Positions 21,501 through 33,464 of a DNA stretch of 64,000 nt are shown here, piece by piece. The position numbers and the translations under genes were made by a program. Origin of the DNA: Dicyema japonicum. Its lineage: Eukaryota > Dicyemida > Rhombozoa > Dicyemidae. Location: NCBI GenBank assembly GCA_011109175.1, contig RDEW01000028.1:572458-636457 (forward strand), in the 5' to 3' direction. Within the stretch, counting starts at the first letter, position 1, and every line of letters begins with the position of its first letter. The notes below the pieces were generated by a model. That model worked only from the letters and a program-made list of their open reading frames with translations. It searched no databases and was not told where the DNA came from.

Positions 21501-23060
21501 GGTGTTCCACAAGGTTCAATTTGAGTCCCCTCCTCTTCAACTGTATAATGAGCGAGGTGCCAAAACCGGAACACATCAATACCAAAATGATAATTTATGC
21601 AGACGACATTCTAATTTTGGACACTAGTATGAATAAATCAATATCATGGAAAAGAACAGTAGCTCATATGTCGAAAATCGAAGATTGGTGTCGGAATAAT
21701 AAATTGACATTATCAAGAGAAAAAAGTTCTGTAACCTGGATAGCGAGAAATAGGAAGAATCAATATGTTGATACAGGGAATGTTAAATTCTCGGAAAACC
21801 TGATATAGCTTGGAGTATGCATTAACAAAAAAGAATCGTTTAAAGAGCACATCAAAATACGAAGAGAGAAAGCTACGGGAATGCTCAAGTCCCTACTCCG
21901 CTTTCATTTGTCTCCAGATACTTTTATGTTTGTCTACAAAACGTGTACAGTCCCCCGAATTGGGGCACAAAGTGCCCCAAAAAGCGGGGGTGCCCTAAAA
22001 ACAGGGGTTTAATAAAACAGAGATGTTAAACATCAAAAATCAATTTTAGAAAAATAATCAGTTAATTTATCCCCAGTTATCTTTTTACTTCTTACATTTT
22101 CATAAAATTAAGTCGAAAATCGTAAAATTCTTTGAGCATTTCTGGAGATATTTAAAAAATTTTCTTCTCTAACTGATCAAGAGAATCTTGAATTTTAAAA
22201 AACTCATTGATGTAAGTCAAGTCACATGAATTTTTTTCTCCACAAATTGATTTGAATTTCAGTTCATGTCGCTTTTTAAATCTGTCAAGCCAGCCGTTTA
22301 AAGCTTTGAAAGTATCAAATCCAATTTTTGAAGCCGTATATAAGGCAATTTTCTTTATGAAAGGACCTGATATTGGAACCTTATCTTCACGTAGATTCTG
22401 AAATATTTCAAAAACTTGATCATCGGATTTAGATTTCTCACAATAAGGCATAAGATCCTCATCCTTGTTCAAGAAAAAGTACAATTGTTTTTTTTATTCG
22501 CGAAATCATGCCTTTACAAGTTTTGTATTTTTTATTATCTGTCTTTTAGATAATTTGTTCTTCAATATCAATTTAGCAATCGTTAATTTTGTTTCGTAGT
22601 TAATTACCATTCACAACAAAAAATGTAAATAAACGTGTAAATTAAAATTATATATTTATTAATAAAATATAAATTTATTTACTTATAATTTCATCCCCCA
22701 CAATTTTATAGTGCCCCAAAATTTCCATATTTTTTATCGATTTTCCATTTTACTCTGCCAAAATGTTGGCCAAAAAAATGCCCCAAAATGGCGGGGTGCC
22801 CCACCCCTGGGGTCTGCCCCAATTCGGGGTCGGACTGTATTGAATCTTTCCTAATATATGAATATCAAGGTTGGTTTAAAACAGAGGAGGAATCAGTCCT
22901 ACTAACTAAATTAGAAAAGACAAGAAGGTATGCAATTAAACTCGCACATGGATTGGATTTAGCATCTGAAATTGATGACGAATACGAAAGAAAAACGAGA
23001 AGAATCGGTGATTTATTACATTGCTTGTGGAAACTCGCATTGTAATTGGGGCTTTTTACG
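18523..23060 (+). mobile_element. Jockey-like non-LTR retrotransposon, near full length, split by a Tigger
   Basis: ORF1 region (18523-19450) carries a gag-like protein with zinc knuckles 'CFRCQQFGHIARFC' and 'CLVCSGPHRRSQC'. The ORF2 region starts with an apurinic endonuclease: 'ALASTIQMDVLIINETKL' with its catalytic Glu (19660-19720), 'GDMNAKHTEYGC' (about 20000) and 'GSDHLP' (20210). The reverse transcriptase follows: 'NPENYRPISLICSTSKIMEK' (21125), 'CLDISKAFDSVW' in a shifted frame (21340), 'GVPQGSI' (21505) and 'YADDILIL' (21597). A Tigger at 21948-22837 interrupts the C-terminal part, which resumes at 22840. Several frameshifts and stops make it inactive. A second copy is at 39100-42940. 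Confidence 0.85.
21948..22837 (-). mobile_element. Tigger/pogo-like DNA transposon inside the Jockey element
   Basis: Ends begin 'cagtcccccgaattggggca' and finish 'tgccccaattcggggtcggactg'-like (each side about 20 bp), bounded by TA at 21946-21947 and 22838-22839. The minus strand holds a 110-codon ORF (22152-22484) with the Tc5/CENP-B HTH signature: 'REDKVPISGPFIKKIAL', 'KALNGWLDRFKKRHELKFKS' and 'CGEKNS'. The DDE catalytic part is missing; at 890 bp it is a deletion derivative. Confidence 0.9.
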
Positions 23061-23129
23061 GAGAAGAGACATACGGTGTCTCATGAGAGTGCCCCGATAT
23101 AGACGACTCCAAATCTTGGTTTTTCTTCT

Positions 23130-23880
23130 TTAGTTAATGGCTCTTACATTGTTTAGTTAGTTGGGGTTTTGCGAATAAATTATGTTTTCTGTTATCTGAG
23201 GACCCCCTGAGGCTAGTGAGATTCCTTCTTGCAGAAACAGAGCTAACTGTAAAATGGTACCCCACAAGGGGATTCTCTCTCCCCGTTTTGTTTGCCGTAT
23301 ATTTGGAGGGATTCTCTGTCCTCTGAGAGATATGAGAAAGACTATGAGCCCCAGTTATCACCAAATCACTGAACTTATATGATGCGTATTTTGTATCCAC
23401 CATTAAGGACTTGCTTGAGTCCGGGCTACGTACAGCAGAGATATTACTCGCAAAATGGAATCTAAAGATAAATCTCTACAAAACAGGATATGTAAAAATT
23501 GGATTCACACCGTCAAGAAATGATGAAAAATAGTGATACGAAAAGAAACTTAGGTCACTTTTGTGAGACCAGGATGATATCAGCAAAAGGAAGATGCTGG
23601 CCACTATCTTCTTATTGGGTATGTCCTAAGGCTAAACTGGAATACACCATGTAGTATTGCCATGGAAGAGTATTTCAATCCGAACGGAAGACCTGATTTC
23701 CGAAGGAGGTCAAACGGACATTAACAGTATGCCTAAAAGAAGACTACCAGAGGATCAGAAAAAAATTCAATTTCGTGGATGACATGGATAAATGTGAGCA
23801 AAGAACAAAAGGTCCTGGAAACTGATCACAGCGAGAAATGTTAAAAATATAACTCAAGCGAAACCCGACTTAGTCAGGGA
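23130..23880 (+). pseudogene. RTE-like reverse transcriptase relic
   Basis: Plus-strand frames read 'LPVLFAVYLEGF' (palm, after a degraded PQG), 'LYDAYFVSTIKDLLE' where YADD would be, 'LLAKWNLKINLYKTGYVKIG', and then a 'K.LRSLL.D.DDISKRK.LATI' segment. The order matches the relic at 10250-10862. The changed YADD and stops show decay. Confidence 0.65.
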
Positions 23881-23884
23881 AACG

Positions 23885-24085
23885 CGAACGCCTAGGAGTA
23901 GTAATGTTATAACTAACTCAATCTTATAACTAACTCAGCCCTTCCGTCTAGGAGTAGTAATGTTTCCATTACTCGGAACTCATTTTATTTAAGGAGTAAA
24001 GAACAGTTATGCTAATTAATCCAAGACATAATAATAACACCAGAGACCACGGTTTCACAAACTATATAAGGTTTTCTTAACTTCT
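23885..24085. other. Short interval with a local duplication
   Basis: 'aactaactcaatcttataactaactcag' and a twice-used 'ctaggagtagtaatgtt' suggest a small direct duplication around 23890-23965. There is no gene. Confidence 0.35.
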
Positions 24086-24200
24086 TGTTCTTTTCTTTTT
24101 TTGTGTGTTAGTCTCTGAGACAACCCGGTTCCGCAGTGATTAGCCTGATGACGGCGTCACTCGTCAAACCCAGAAGCATCGTAGATGCAGGAATCTTTTG
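24085..24200 (-). repeat. SINE-1 copy, body and tail
   Basis: The reverse complement reads 'gcatctacgatgct', 'acgccgtcatcagg', 'tcactgcggaacc' and an A-rich tail, matching 5440-5550. The tRNA-like head is missing or unrecognisable. Confidence 0.6.
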
Positions 24201-24619
24201 AAAATCGAGTTTCATCTTAATGTCGTATAATTTCGCTTTTGATGAAATAAATCCCTATATAAAATCTCGATTTGAAAAGAACAAATCACTCCACTTAACC
24301 AGAGCACAAATCCCCTTTCCTTGCGACGCATTCACTGCTGTTGCAACGTCGGGATCATGTGACTAGTTTGGAATGTTTTATTTTATTTCATCTCGAACAT
24401 TGAATGAAGTGAAGCTAAGTTAGAAAAAAAATTATATTAATTTGACATGGGTCCACCACTACAAAACAGCATGAAATCACCATAAAAGTGTTAATTCTGA
24501 ATATCCACAATATTCACTCTACGTAACCAGCAGACTATAAATTAGGATATTCACGATGTAAACAGTAAAACAGACTTATTATATGTGAAAATGTTAGGTG
24601 TTACTAAATTAGTAAATAG
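24200..24619. other. Downstream flank of SUCLA2, no feature seen
   Basis: AT-rich sequence without ORFs of note; it would include the 3' UTR of the minus-strand SUCLA2 gene. Confidence 0.3.
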
Positions 24620-26173
24620 TTAAATGGGAAGTTCAAAACTCACATCCACTGCCGATTCCTTGGCAATCTCGACAATATTGGCCAAATTAACCACCTATAA
24701 ATATAAAAACAAAACCCACCATTTTAGTAGCCATATCCAAGTCACTGCAAGGTAGAATCTTCAACTGACTCGAATAAATCAGAGACTGGGCTTCTTCGAG
24801 TTTTGTTCCTACAGTTTAAAAGCCACTCAAAACCCTGCAATCGCACAACGATGGGGACTTTTAACTTTAACCCAGAGACCGCGTCAATTATCCCACGTGC
24901 AATCACGTCACATCGCATAATTCCACCAAATATGTTAACTAGCACTGCCCGAACCTACCATGCTGAAGATCAATACCTGAGAGTCAGACGTAATTATCCT
25001 CAGTGCTTCCATAACCTGAGAAGCCGACGCTCCTCCCCCGATGTCCAAGAAGTTTGCTGCCTTCCCACTGTGGTAATTGATTATGTCCATAGTGGACATA
25101 GCTAGTCCAGCCCCGTTGACTAAAATCAGTAACATGTTATACCGAGACATCCAATGTTGCCATCCAGACCGATATAATTGATGTTGAGCTCTGCAGCCTT
25201 CTGTTCTCGAGAGTCGTGCTCACTGAGGTCCCGATTCATGAATATCCCCTTCTGCCTGAACTCGGCGTTATCATCAACCAGCATTTTACAGTCCATGGCG
25301 TATACTAGGGTCACTATGGAGAACACCGTTTCCCTTGATGTCCAAGGAGATCGGATTGATCTCCAAAAGAGTGCAATCACACTCGTAGAAGAGTCGAGTC
25401 AAGTTTTTGAGCATCGAAATTGCCTAAATTGAATAGAAATCTCACTTGGGGAAGATGAACGTCATCAAAACGCAGGAATTTAGCAAATTCTGTCGAGATG
25501 AAGTCGTCCATTGAGCCATCTGGGGGTAAAGACTTTGTCAATAGTAGTTCTGGGTAGCTAGCAGCCATTTCTTCAATGTTTACGCCTCCTTCAGCACAGG
25601 CAATGGCAGTTGTGTCCTGGAATACTTAGTTATGGCATACATTTGTCTTCCTGTTGAGTAAAATTGCAAAGTAACACTCCCTTCTGGAATATAGTCGCTC
25701 ACAAACAATGACTCTGCGACACATTACTCCATTTGGTCCTGTCTGTTTGGTTACTATTATTTGATTGAGCATCTGTTCGCTCGTATTTTTAGCTTCTTCA
25801 GCGCTGAAAGTTACCAGAGACCAAGTACTTGTAGACTATTTTGACCCCTCCTCGCATTCCGCTAGAAAAGAGTCCCCTTCCTCGACCACCGGCGAGAACC
25901 TGAGCCTTTATCACAACGTCCTCAACTCCTGTTATTTCATCTGAAAAATAATAATCAACTACCAACTTATTTTGCCGGCTGCCTCGTGGACTTCTTGACT
26001 GGTTTGGGCGGTCAAAAAGTATGGGACAGGAATATCGTACTTTTTGAGCATTTCCATCGATACGTATTCATGAAGGGACAAGTGTCTCTTCCAGCAGTTA
26101 ATGTAAGAATTCTGCCATTAAATGCGTTTATTACAGTTAATCTCTTAGTAATTCCCCCAAAACATCTGAACAT
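24620..26173 (-). CDS. SUCLA2: Succinyl-CoA ligase (ADP-forming) beta subunit, mitochondrial
   Basis: Eleven exons are joined by ten introns of 19-26 nt, giving 1320 nt, 439 aa (human about 463). The N-terminus '[20 protein letters not shown]' is a basic amphipathic mitochondrial presequence. The ATP-grasp region has '[12 protein letters not shown]', '[15 protein letters not shown]' and '[13 protein letters not shown]'. The ligase region has '[17 protein letters not shown]', '[11 protein letters not shown]', '[15 protein letters not shown]' and '[10 protein letters not shown]'. The end is 'VSFELPI'. With an alpha subunit it converts succinyl-CoA to succinate and makes ATP in the TCA cycle. 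'[11 protein letters not shown]' and '[12 protein letters not shown]' favour the ADP-type over the GDP-type. One junction (near 24960) fits only a 19-nt GC..AG intron. The gene appears intact. Confidence 0.93.
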
Positions 26174-26379
26174 CACAAAATACTATTGTTTGATAAATAT
26201 ATTTTATATTTAAATACAATAAAAATAAATTTCAAAGTTTATTCAACTTCAACAAAATTCATGAGGTTAATGTAATCATACTATTCTAATCACATGGTAA
26301 CCCACCTGCTCGTGGAGATAACTGCATACATTTGTAGCGAACAGACTCCACTTATTTCCTTTACCAAGAATTACCAAAT

Positions 26380-27295
26380 AGTTTGATTGGTAGTGGCTAC
26401 GAACGCCAAACTACCGTTTCCAGATTTCTTTAATCAGATGTAGTGATGTTGAACCTAACCCTGGACCAGAGTCAATTCAGCGAAACTTGAGGATAGTCTA
26501 GTTGAACAAAAAACGAATTTTACAAAAATGTGTTGACTTATGTAACTTCTTGCACAATCAATGTGTGGACATTGCCCTTATCCAATAAACTAGCTTTCAT
26601 CAAAACCCAAGACTCATCACTTAAACTTCTTTTTTTCTTTTTCTTGTGTGAGTGTCCTTTCTAGACAATCCAGTTCCGCAGTGAGTATCCACTGATGACG
26701 GCGTCATCATCAAACCCTTTCTGCATCGTAGATGGGTGGAGCCTTCCACCAGATGAACAGCAGCAAGATTCGAACTCGTAGCCTAAGCCACTTAAGCCCG
26801 ACCAACGAGGCATGTTACTCGAATAAAATTTTTTTGTTTTAATTTTTAATAATTTTTTTAAAGACTTTAAAAAATTTTGGCAAATTTCCACTAAAATTGG
26901 AAAATTTCTTTAAAAATGGCAAAAATATCAAGAAGACCTGTTTCACTATCGTCAATATTTGAATTCCCCTTATTTCTTGTAATAGTGTGTGGCTACACCC
27001 AAAATTTAATTTCCTTTATGTCTATTCTACATATAATTCTATTTGGAGATTTTAATGTCCACCATCCCATATGGTTGTCCTCGAACAAATCTGATCAGTG
27101 CTGTTTGAAAATTTTGCACGATTTTTCTGATCTGGTTATCTTGAATAACCCAGGTTCACACACAGTCGTGCGTTCGAATACCTCGCCTGATATCTCCTTT
27201 TGTTCCCCTAGTCTAGTTCTTGACACTCATTGTGACGTTCTATATCTCTCAACACATCATAGCTCGATCATGATAACTAGGGTAATTTTATAGCA
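26380..27295 (+). pseudogene. Jockey/CR1-like element 5' part with 2A-like motif and endonuclease
   Basis: The frame near 26430-26490 reads 'SDVEPNPGP', a 2A-like motif, then the start of an endonuclease ('VDLCNFLHNQCVDIALIQ', near 26530). A SINE-1 (26632-26832) interrupts it. The endonuclease resumes with 'LFGDFNVHHPIWLS' (27040), 'LVILNNPGSHT' (27135) and 'SPDISFCSPSLVL' (27185). No RT follows; from about 27295 the sequence becomes AT-rich. It is dead. Confidence 0.75.
26632..26832 (-). repeat. SINE-1, most complete copy, tRNA-derived
   Basis: Read on the minus strand, a tRNA-like head ('cctcgttggtcgggcttaag', then 'gagttcgaatctt' as B box) leads into 'tgcatcgtagatg' (reverse orientation in the window), 'gacgccgtcatcag', 'tcactgcggaact', and a T/A-rich end. 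It sits inside the Jockey endonuclease, so it is younger than that element. Confidence 0.7.
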
Positions 27296-27449
27296 GTTAA
27301 AATTTAAAATATAGCACTTAAAAATAGCATTTATAAACTACAAAATATAGAATTTAAAAAAATATAGCACTTAAAAATTTTAAATTTTTGAAAAAAAGAA
27401 ACATTATTTTTTGGAATCAGAAAACAAGTTAAGATTTTTAGTTAAGAGG

Positions 27450-29035
27450 CCAGGATTGCGAAGGCGTTCCCTTTGATCACCGACATTTTGAGCCTCTGCC
27501 TTAACCAGAGCCCTTCGCGGGGATCGCATCACTTCAAAGCAAGCCTTCGTCCCATATTATTATTAGCACTTTCACTAGAGCCCAGCATGTGCAGCAAAAA
27601 ATATAACAGAAAGAGTAAACTTGTTCCAGCCTTTTCTGTTCTTAGTCAGATCCCTTAGTGTTTCCAGGTCTTTGTCAGATGCCAAAGTTTTCTTTACGCC
27701 TTTCAGATCGTTTTGCAAAACTACCGGGAGGGTTGTTCTTTGTCTCCACGAAAGCGTTTTACATGGGAGGAGTTGTAATCTTCCATGGCGATATTCGGAG
27801 GGATGTCGGGTGCAACCTCAGGACGTGTCCAAAGAGTCTCCAACGAGAGCTTATGATCTCGAGACTTATTGATGTACAGTCACATATATTGTACAGTCCT
27901 TTCCGCGAGATCTTGGATGGCCAGGACATTCCAGTTATGTATCAGAAATGATTCCTGTGAAACGAGGCTAGCTTCTCCAATTCCTTTTTTGAGGTGCCCC
28001 AGGTCCCAGAGTTGTATAGGAGAATTAGTTTGATGAAGGTGTCTTACAACATTATCCTTTGTTTTATTTTATTCCCCTTCCATTTTAGCCATAGGTTTTT
28101 CAGTCTGTGTAATGCCGCGTTTGCCGTGGTTTATCTTCGTATGATATCTTCACTTTCTCCTAATAGGGAACCAAGTTTCTTTGTGTGTCTCCATTTCTCT
28201 TCGAGTAAGTTATTCATTCGTTTTATTTCTGTCCGTTCTGTTTTTCCCTGTTCACGGTGAGAAACAATTTCCCAAGTATATCTGGTGCTTTTTCTAGTAC
28301 ATGTTCCAGGATTTCTTTGTCTTCGGAGATCATGTCGATATCATCAGCATAAATCACTTCTTTTATTTTTTTTTGGTATAATGGTCTCAGTTCCTTCATA
28401 GCGACCTCCAAGTATATTGTGAATAGTAGCGGAGAGGGAGTCTCCTTGAGGAGTGCCTGTGTTTGTTTAAAAATTTTTTGAGTAGGTTTTTCCAACTCTC
28501 ACAAGGAGGTCTGTGTTAGATGGAAAGATTTGGATCATTCTTAGACTCGATTCGTCAAGAAACCCTTCCAGCACTGTCATCAATTTGTTCCTGTTAACCG
28601 AGCCATATCTTTGATGTGTTGCACATCTCCATCTGTGACTCCAGACTGCATCAGCTGTTGATCTTTCTCTGAACTCACTTTGACTTTCGGGTAGGTATTC
28701 ATATGCGGGTCCTTTTATTCGTTCCAATTCAATGTTCGTCCCATAGTGGAGAGAAATGCATCCGTCTTCTCTCCCATTGTTGAAACAAAAAATAAAATTA
28801 TCCGGTGAATATATTGTGGTAGCAACATCTGGAGGACACCTGATATCTCTGAAAGATATCTTCTAGATTTATCCTTTGTTGTAGTACTTTTAAATTTCTC
28901 TGATGAATCGACTATTTTATTGCATAGGAAACAATCATTCTGAATTTCGGATTCTTCTTTTAATTGCAGAGCATACACCTTCGATTTGTTATTGATTTGG
29001 TGATCTTTGACATGACAGTAAATCAACACGTTTCA
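27450..29035 (-). pseudogene. RTE-like reverse transcriptase, extensive relic
   Basis: From 29030 downward the minus strand reads 'NDCFLCNKIVDSSEKFKS', 'SEISGVLQMLLPQYIHR', then RT fingers and palm 'YLPESQSEFRERSTADAVW' and 'LLFTIYLEVAMKELRP'. The catalytic 'VIYADDIDMISED' follows, then 'APDILGKLFLTVNREK'. Below 28220 the thumb and C-terminal region continue with many stops. The catalytic YADD is intact but frames are broken. It is the most complete member of the group also seen at 10250, 18214 and 23130. Confidence 0.8.
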
Positions 29036-29049
29036 TTTATAGTGGTTTA

Positions 29050-29540
29050 AAAAATTTATTTAGAACCCCGGAATCACCGAGAAAGAAAGACAAAAAAACA
29101 TCAGACAGTTAGGTAATCCCAGTTCACGCAATCAAACGAGCCATCCAACGTATGTGGTCTCCCATTGTTCCCACTACCGTTCGAAGGGGCCTTCTCTTAT
29201 CCCTGCAGAGAAATCCGATTGGGGAGGGAAACTTCCTAACCAATCGACTTTCTTTTGCCTTGGAAAAAACAGGCTAAGCGAGTTTCCGTCCTCTTTGCAG
29301 ACCCAAAGGAATCTGGTTCTGCAACTACGGGTCGTAGCTTCCGTGATTAGTGGATTAACCATGATCCAGAATGAGGGCCCATAATAAATATAGTTTTCCG
29401 GTATATTGAATTGATTCTGTGAAGCTAGTCTCTGTTACGCGAATCTCCATGGAACAGAGGCATACTCCACAGCCGGGGTAATAGTTTGCCGGTAGAGTGT
29501 TGACCCAGAAGTATCCAAATTTAAAGGAGTCCTCCGGACA
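29050..29540. repeat. SINE-2-type tail and unassigned sequence
   Basis: 29055-29100 contains 'accccggaatcaccgagaaagaa', the inverted tail motif also found at 16095-16115. The remainder to 29540 has moderately GC-rich, possibly retroelement-derived sequence without a clear motif. Confidence 0.4.
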
Positions 29541-32450
29541 AGCACGCTTATAACATTCAATTGATCAACGGGGAGCCCTCATATCCGACAGTTTTGACGA
29601 CCTGGTCATTCTCAATAATCCAAGAAAACACACAAAGACCTCTTCCCGTCAAGGCGAATCCCCTACTTCACCGGCATTTCTTTTGCTGCTCCCTCTCTTG
29701 CGGTTGTCATTTCATGGGATGTTATATACGAGTTACATACTGACCATAACCTAATCTTCATGAGGATCCATCACATCCAATTGATGTTGAAACGCGAGTT
29801 CTAATCCAAACGATAAATAATCTGAAGAAATTCGAAAGAAAATCAGTGGAAGTAACCGGAAAAATATCAAAACTGAATAAAGAAATCACACGGAACACTA
29901 CAAAACACAAAAAAGAAACGTTGGGAAGCTATATTATGAAAATTGACAAGGAGGTTCAAGAAGTGCTCTCCACATTTAATCGAGAGCCATGTCCAAATCC
30001 CAATGACCCTATGTAGTACTATGTGAATATTAGTCATAAACCATATTCAAAAGACCTGGATGTTCATTCAAGCCATGGTCGAAGGAATAAATTCTTCACA
30101 TGACTTTTTTAGATCCGTCAATAGTGCATTCGGTAATCAGGAAAATAAATAACTCGTCGTTCCACGGTTTAGATGACATCTCCGTTATCCAACTGAAACA
30201 CCTGGGTCCTTCCGTGACGGCCCAAATAACACAAATTTTCAATCTCTCAATAAACGAGAATAAGATACCTCAATATGGAAAAAATCACTGATACAAGAAA
30301 AACAAAATTTATAGCATTATATCATTAAAATGGCCCTAATGATAACCATAAACCTTCAGCCCATGATACTGAAGAGCAAGAAGAATATATTAACTGTAAA
30401 CGTGGAAAATGAAAACCGAACATATCATCCAGGACTTTTATTGTACACTTTCCTCATATTTTGAAGTTTTTCACAAATTATCTGCTTGTTGCTGACAATA
30501 AATATATTCTTCGTGGTTTCATATCGAATCGTGGTTGTTGATTTATTTCCAAAACGCCTGAAGATCAGGAAGATTTGCTTTGGCGAAGAAAGGATTCAAT
30601 CTCTGTTGGAAATTAACAAAAAATTGACGATCTTATCCAAAAGCACAAGAACAAAGAATGGAACGATTATATCTTCACTTTCAATCTGTATCTAGAACTC
30701 GTGCTTACTATTATTATTAACCCCAGGCTTACCATTGTAGGCCCAGCACAAACAGTCATAACCAACTAATCCAAGAAAGGAACCAAAGGGAGAACATCTG
30801 CTTGTGCCGACCAAATCCATCTTTAATACTTCATTACAGGCTTACGCTTCCGAAGAGAGGTGGAGAAGTAGGTCCGCCCTCTTCCATTTTTGTCCCACGT
30901 CCTACCGTCGCGGACATCACTTCATTCTTTAGCGGAATAGTTTTCATAATGCAATCTTCATCAGAGGATTTGGTCACGGAGTGCTTTCTAGAAAACCCTT
31001 AAAAAGATTAACCCAAGACAGACGTCTCCACCAGTCTCCCATGCTACTGGTCTTTCTAATCTCGAATCTGTGTTATCCTTACGAGATCATCCTAACTTAC
31101 TTATGAATCACTATGCAAAAATAAGCTACCTTCCTATCCAAAAAGACCTCTGATGTAAGAGATCGCATGCTTAGAAGTCAACAGACTTTTTAATCCTCCC
31201 ACAATCCCTAATTACTCAACTTATTGCCAACGACCTATTTCCCCTTTGTCTGTTATCTTGAAGATTGCTGAAAGAGTTCTACTATTTGGGAATCCCAACG
31301 AGGGCTTCGTGCTTATCATTCGACTACAACATATTTTTCTAAACTGACTCAATTTATTACTGACAGATTTATTTGAATAAACCACCGGAAATATCAACAA
31401 AGATTTTGTCCGATCAACTAGACACGCTCTGAGCAAGAATATCCTTGCTACAATTATCCCGTCCCGTTTGAAAATATGGTTACTTACTTTCCTCTTTGGC
31501 CGCCTTGGACGTTCCTTTATTATGTCAACCTACTTTTATTACTGATACCTTCCAAATAGAGTTCCTCAAGGTTCGGTCTTATCTCTGGCCTTATTTAATC
31601 TTCATCTAGCAAGCAAACTAGAACACACTTCTTTCCTTGCCGACGATATCATACGCCACCGCGACGCAACCGGCGCTTCTATGGTCCTGCAAAGACATAT
31701 TGATAAAATTTCTTCTTGGGTGGACATAATCTCCTATCTCTTCTAACGAAAATTCATCAATAACGCTTTTCAATACAAACCGCCATCAATTCAACTTGGA
31801 ACCAACGTTATTTCTAAACAACGCTCTCCTTTCTGTGATTAAAACCCTAAAATATTTGGTGCTATATTTGATACTCCCTTATCATTTTCAAAACATGTCT
31901 CATATGCGAAAAATCTCAGCTCAACTCACTTCGGGTAGTAGCAGGTACGTCATTTGGCCAAAAAAAGAGCTTGACGATATCTACAGACAAGTTATCAGAA
32001 AAACGATGAACTATGCTGTTCCTGCCTGGGGTCCTTGTTTATCAATACCAAACGTCGAAAAAATACAATGATTCAAAAAGATAATTACCGATTGTCTAAA
32101 AATCGCACTGACCACCTACATTGGGAATCAAAAGTTCTCCCCAATTAGGGACCATTTCACGAAGCTCAGACTACGGTTCCTTGTCAAGTGTATACATCCA
32201 GCTGACTGCCTTTGGGTCTCCACAAACAAAATGAGTATTATTCTTATTTTGATTCTACGAACCATCTTAAAGGTTGAGCCCCCTCAGTCACAACAGAAAA
32301 TATCTACTAAAAAAATGAGAAGCTGGGGTATCAACAAGCATCTGGGAAATATTCAACCAATTATGTACGGAAGCGAAGTTTCCCTACCGCGGTTATTTTG
32401 TGTCCACTTGGCGCGCCTAGTTGTTGCACCACGTGGATTTACATTCGTAT
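29540..32450 (+). pseudogene. Jockey-like retrotransposon relic containing a repeat-D insertion
   Basis: Plus-strand frames follow ORF2 order. The endonuclease end is 'FDDLVILNNPRKHTK' (29580). The RT N-terminus is 'FHGLDDISVIQLKHLGPS' (30160). RT motifs are 'QRPISPLSVILKIAERVL' (31225), 'VPQGSVLSLALFNLHLAS' in a shifted frame (31560), 'SFLADDIIRH' (31630) and thumb 'KISAQLTSGSS' (31910). Between 30300 and 31015 the RT is replaced by other sequence, including repeat D (30714-31010). Many frameshifts; dead. Confidence 0.7.
30714..31010 (+). repeat. Repeat family D copy
   Basis: It opens with 'ttattaaccccaggcttacc', close to the SINE-2 tail motif, and contains the D core around 30845-30960 shared with 4770-4965 (inverted) and 33465-33580. 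'gacatcacttcattctttagc' is near-identical at 30916 and 33507. Confidence 0.55.
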
Positions 32451-32539
32451 CTGTAAAAAATTGGACAATCGTCTCCACTTTGCCCATTATGCCTTCTTGA
32501 CGACTAGAAGACGGGTCTCTTTTCTCTTATCCGGGCTCG

Positions 32540-33060
32540 ATTCTAAAATCTAGACAGAATCAAATACACCCGTCGGATCTCTGAGACCGTCCGCTTTTGG
32601 CTGTGACGTCCTTGTTAGCCACCAATTTCTTACCCTCGAAGAGACCGGATAAATAAAAAAATAAATTTTCACCAGTTCGATAGTCTTTTGTAAATAATAA
32701 GTTCCATTATTTTTGGCCGGTAGCTTGAAGATTCCTTGGTTTCCTTCGTTTAGTAACCATTCTGATGATTGATGGCTTCCAATTCTGTGGAATATATCCA
32801 TTTCTTAGGTTAACGGTGAATAGTCTCTGAAGAGATCGAAGAGGTTTATAGGTCCCATTTTAAATAATTTAATTCTTAAATGATCAAGTTCGAAGGCATT
32901 GTTTTTGTATTCTCTCACGCCAAGTGTAACTCTTAGTTACATCCTCATAAGGTGAATTGACGAAATTGATAGTCCTTCCTGAGATCTATCTGGTTTCTGA
33001 AAATTATGTCTAAGAGGTCAACATCTTTATCTGGTTTATAATCCCCTACCAGGTCTTTGC
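32540..33060 (-). pseudogene. Jockey-like RT N-terminal fragment
   Basis: In the minus strand near 32700-32820 the translation 'NLRNGYIPQNWKPSIIRMVTK' is the start of a Jockey-type RT domain. Upstream (to 33060) 'SYTWRERIQK'-like linker sequence continues, and downstream the frame breaks. No catalytic motifs remain. Confidence 0.5.
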
Positions 33061-33460
33061 AACACGACCTTGTAAAACACTTGAGTATACCACATAAACT
33101 ATGAGCGAGAAGAATAGAAGGAAAACTCCAAGTTTATCTCCGCCATTCGGAGAGTAATGATTAACCTACATAAACGTTAGAATTTCAAATCTCACATTGT
33201 CAAATAAAATTTTTAACAAACATCAATCTAGGTTGGGTCTTCAGTCTTCAAATCTTTAACGATGAAGCCATATCGGCCTGTAGAAAAAAAACTTTGCAGT
33301 CTCCTTTGAAAGAGTATTTAGAGACTTAGAGTAGAAGCAATATTGACCCCAAAAGAAGTACAGTGTACTCTAATCGACACAAATTCACATTCTATGGATC
33401 AACGAGATTTGAGTTACGAGTTTTCAGGTTTTGAAAGTGACGAGCCAGTTCAAACAGCGG
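33060..33460. other. Interval without recognisable features
   Basis: No ORF, repeat or RNA signal was recognised. Confidence 0.3.
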
Positions 33461-33464
33461 CTCT

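Noticed and set aside
32550-32801. 83-codon minus-strand ORF as a host gene
   Set aside because: The neighbouring frame over the same bases reads the start of a Jockey RT domain, so this frame is a shadow of a relic.
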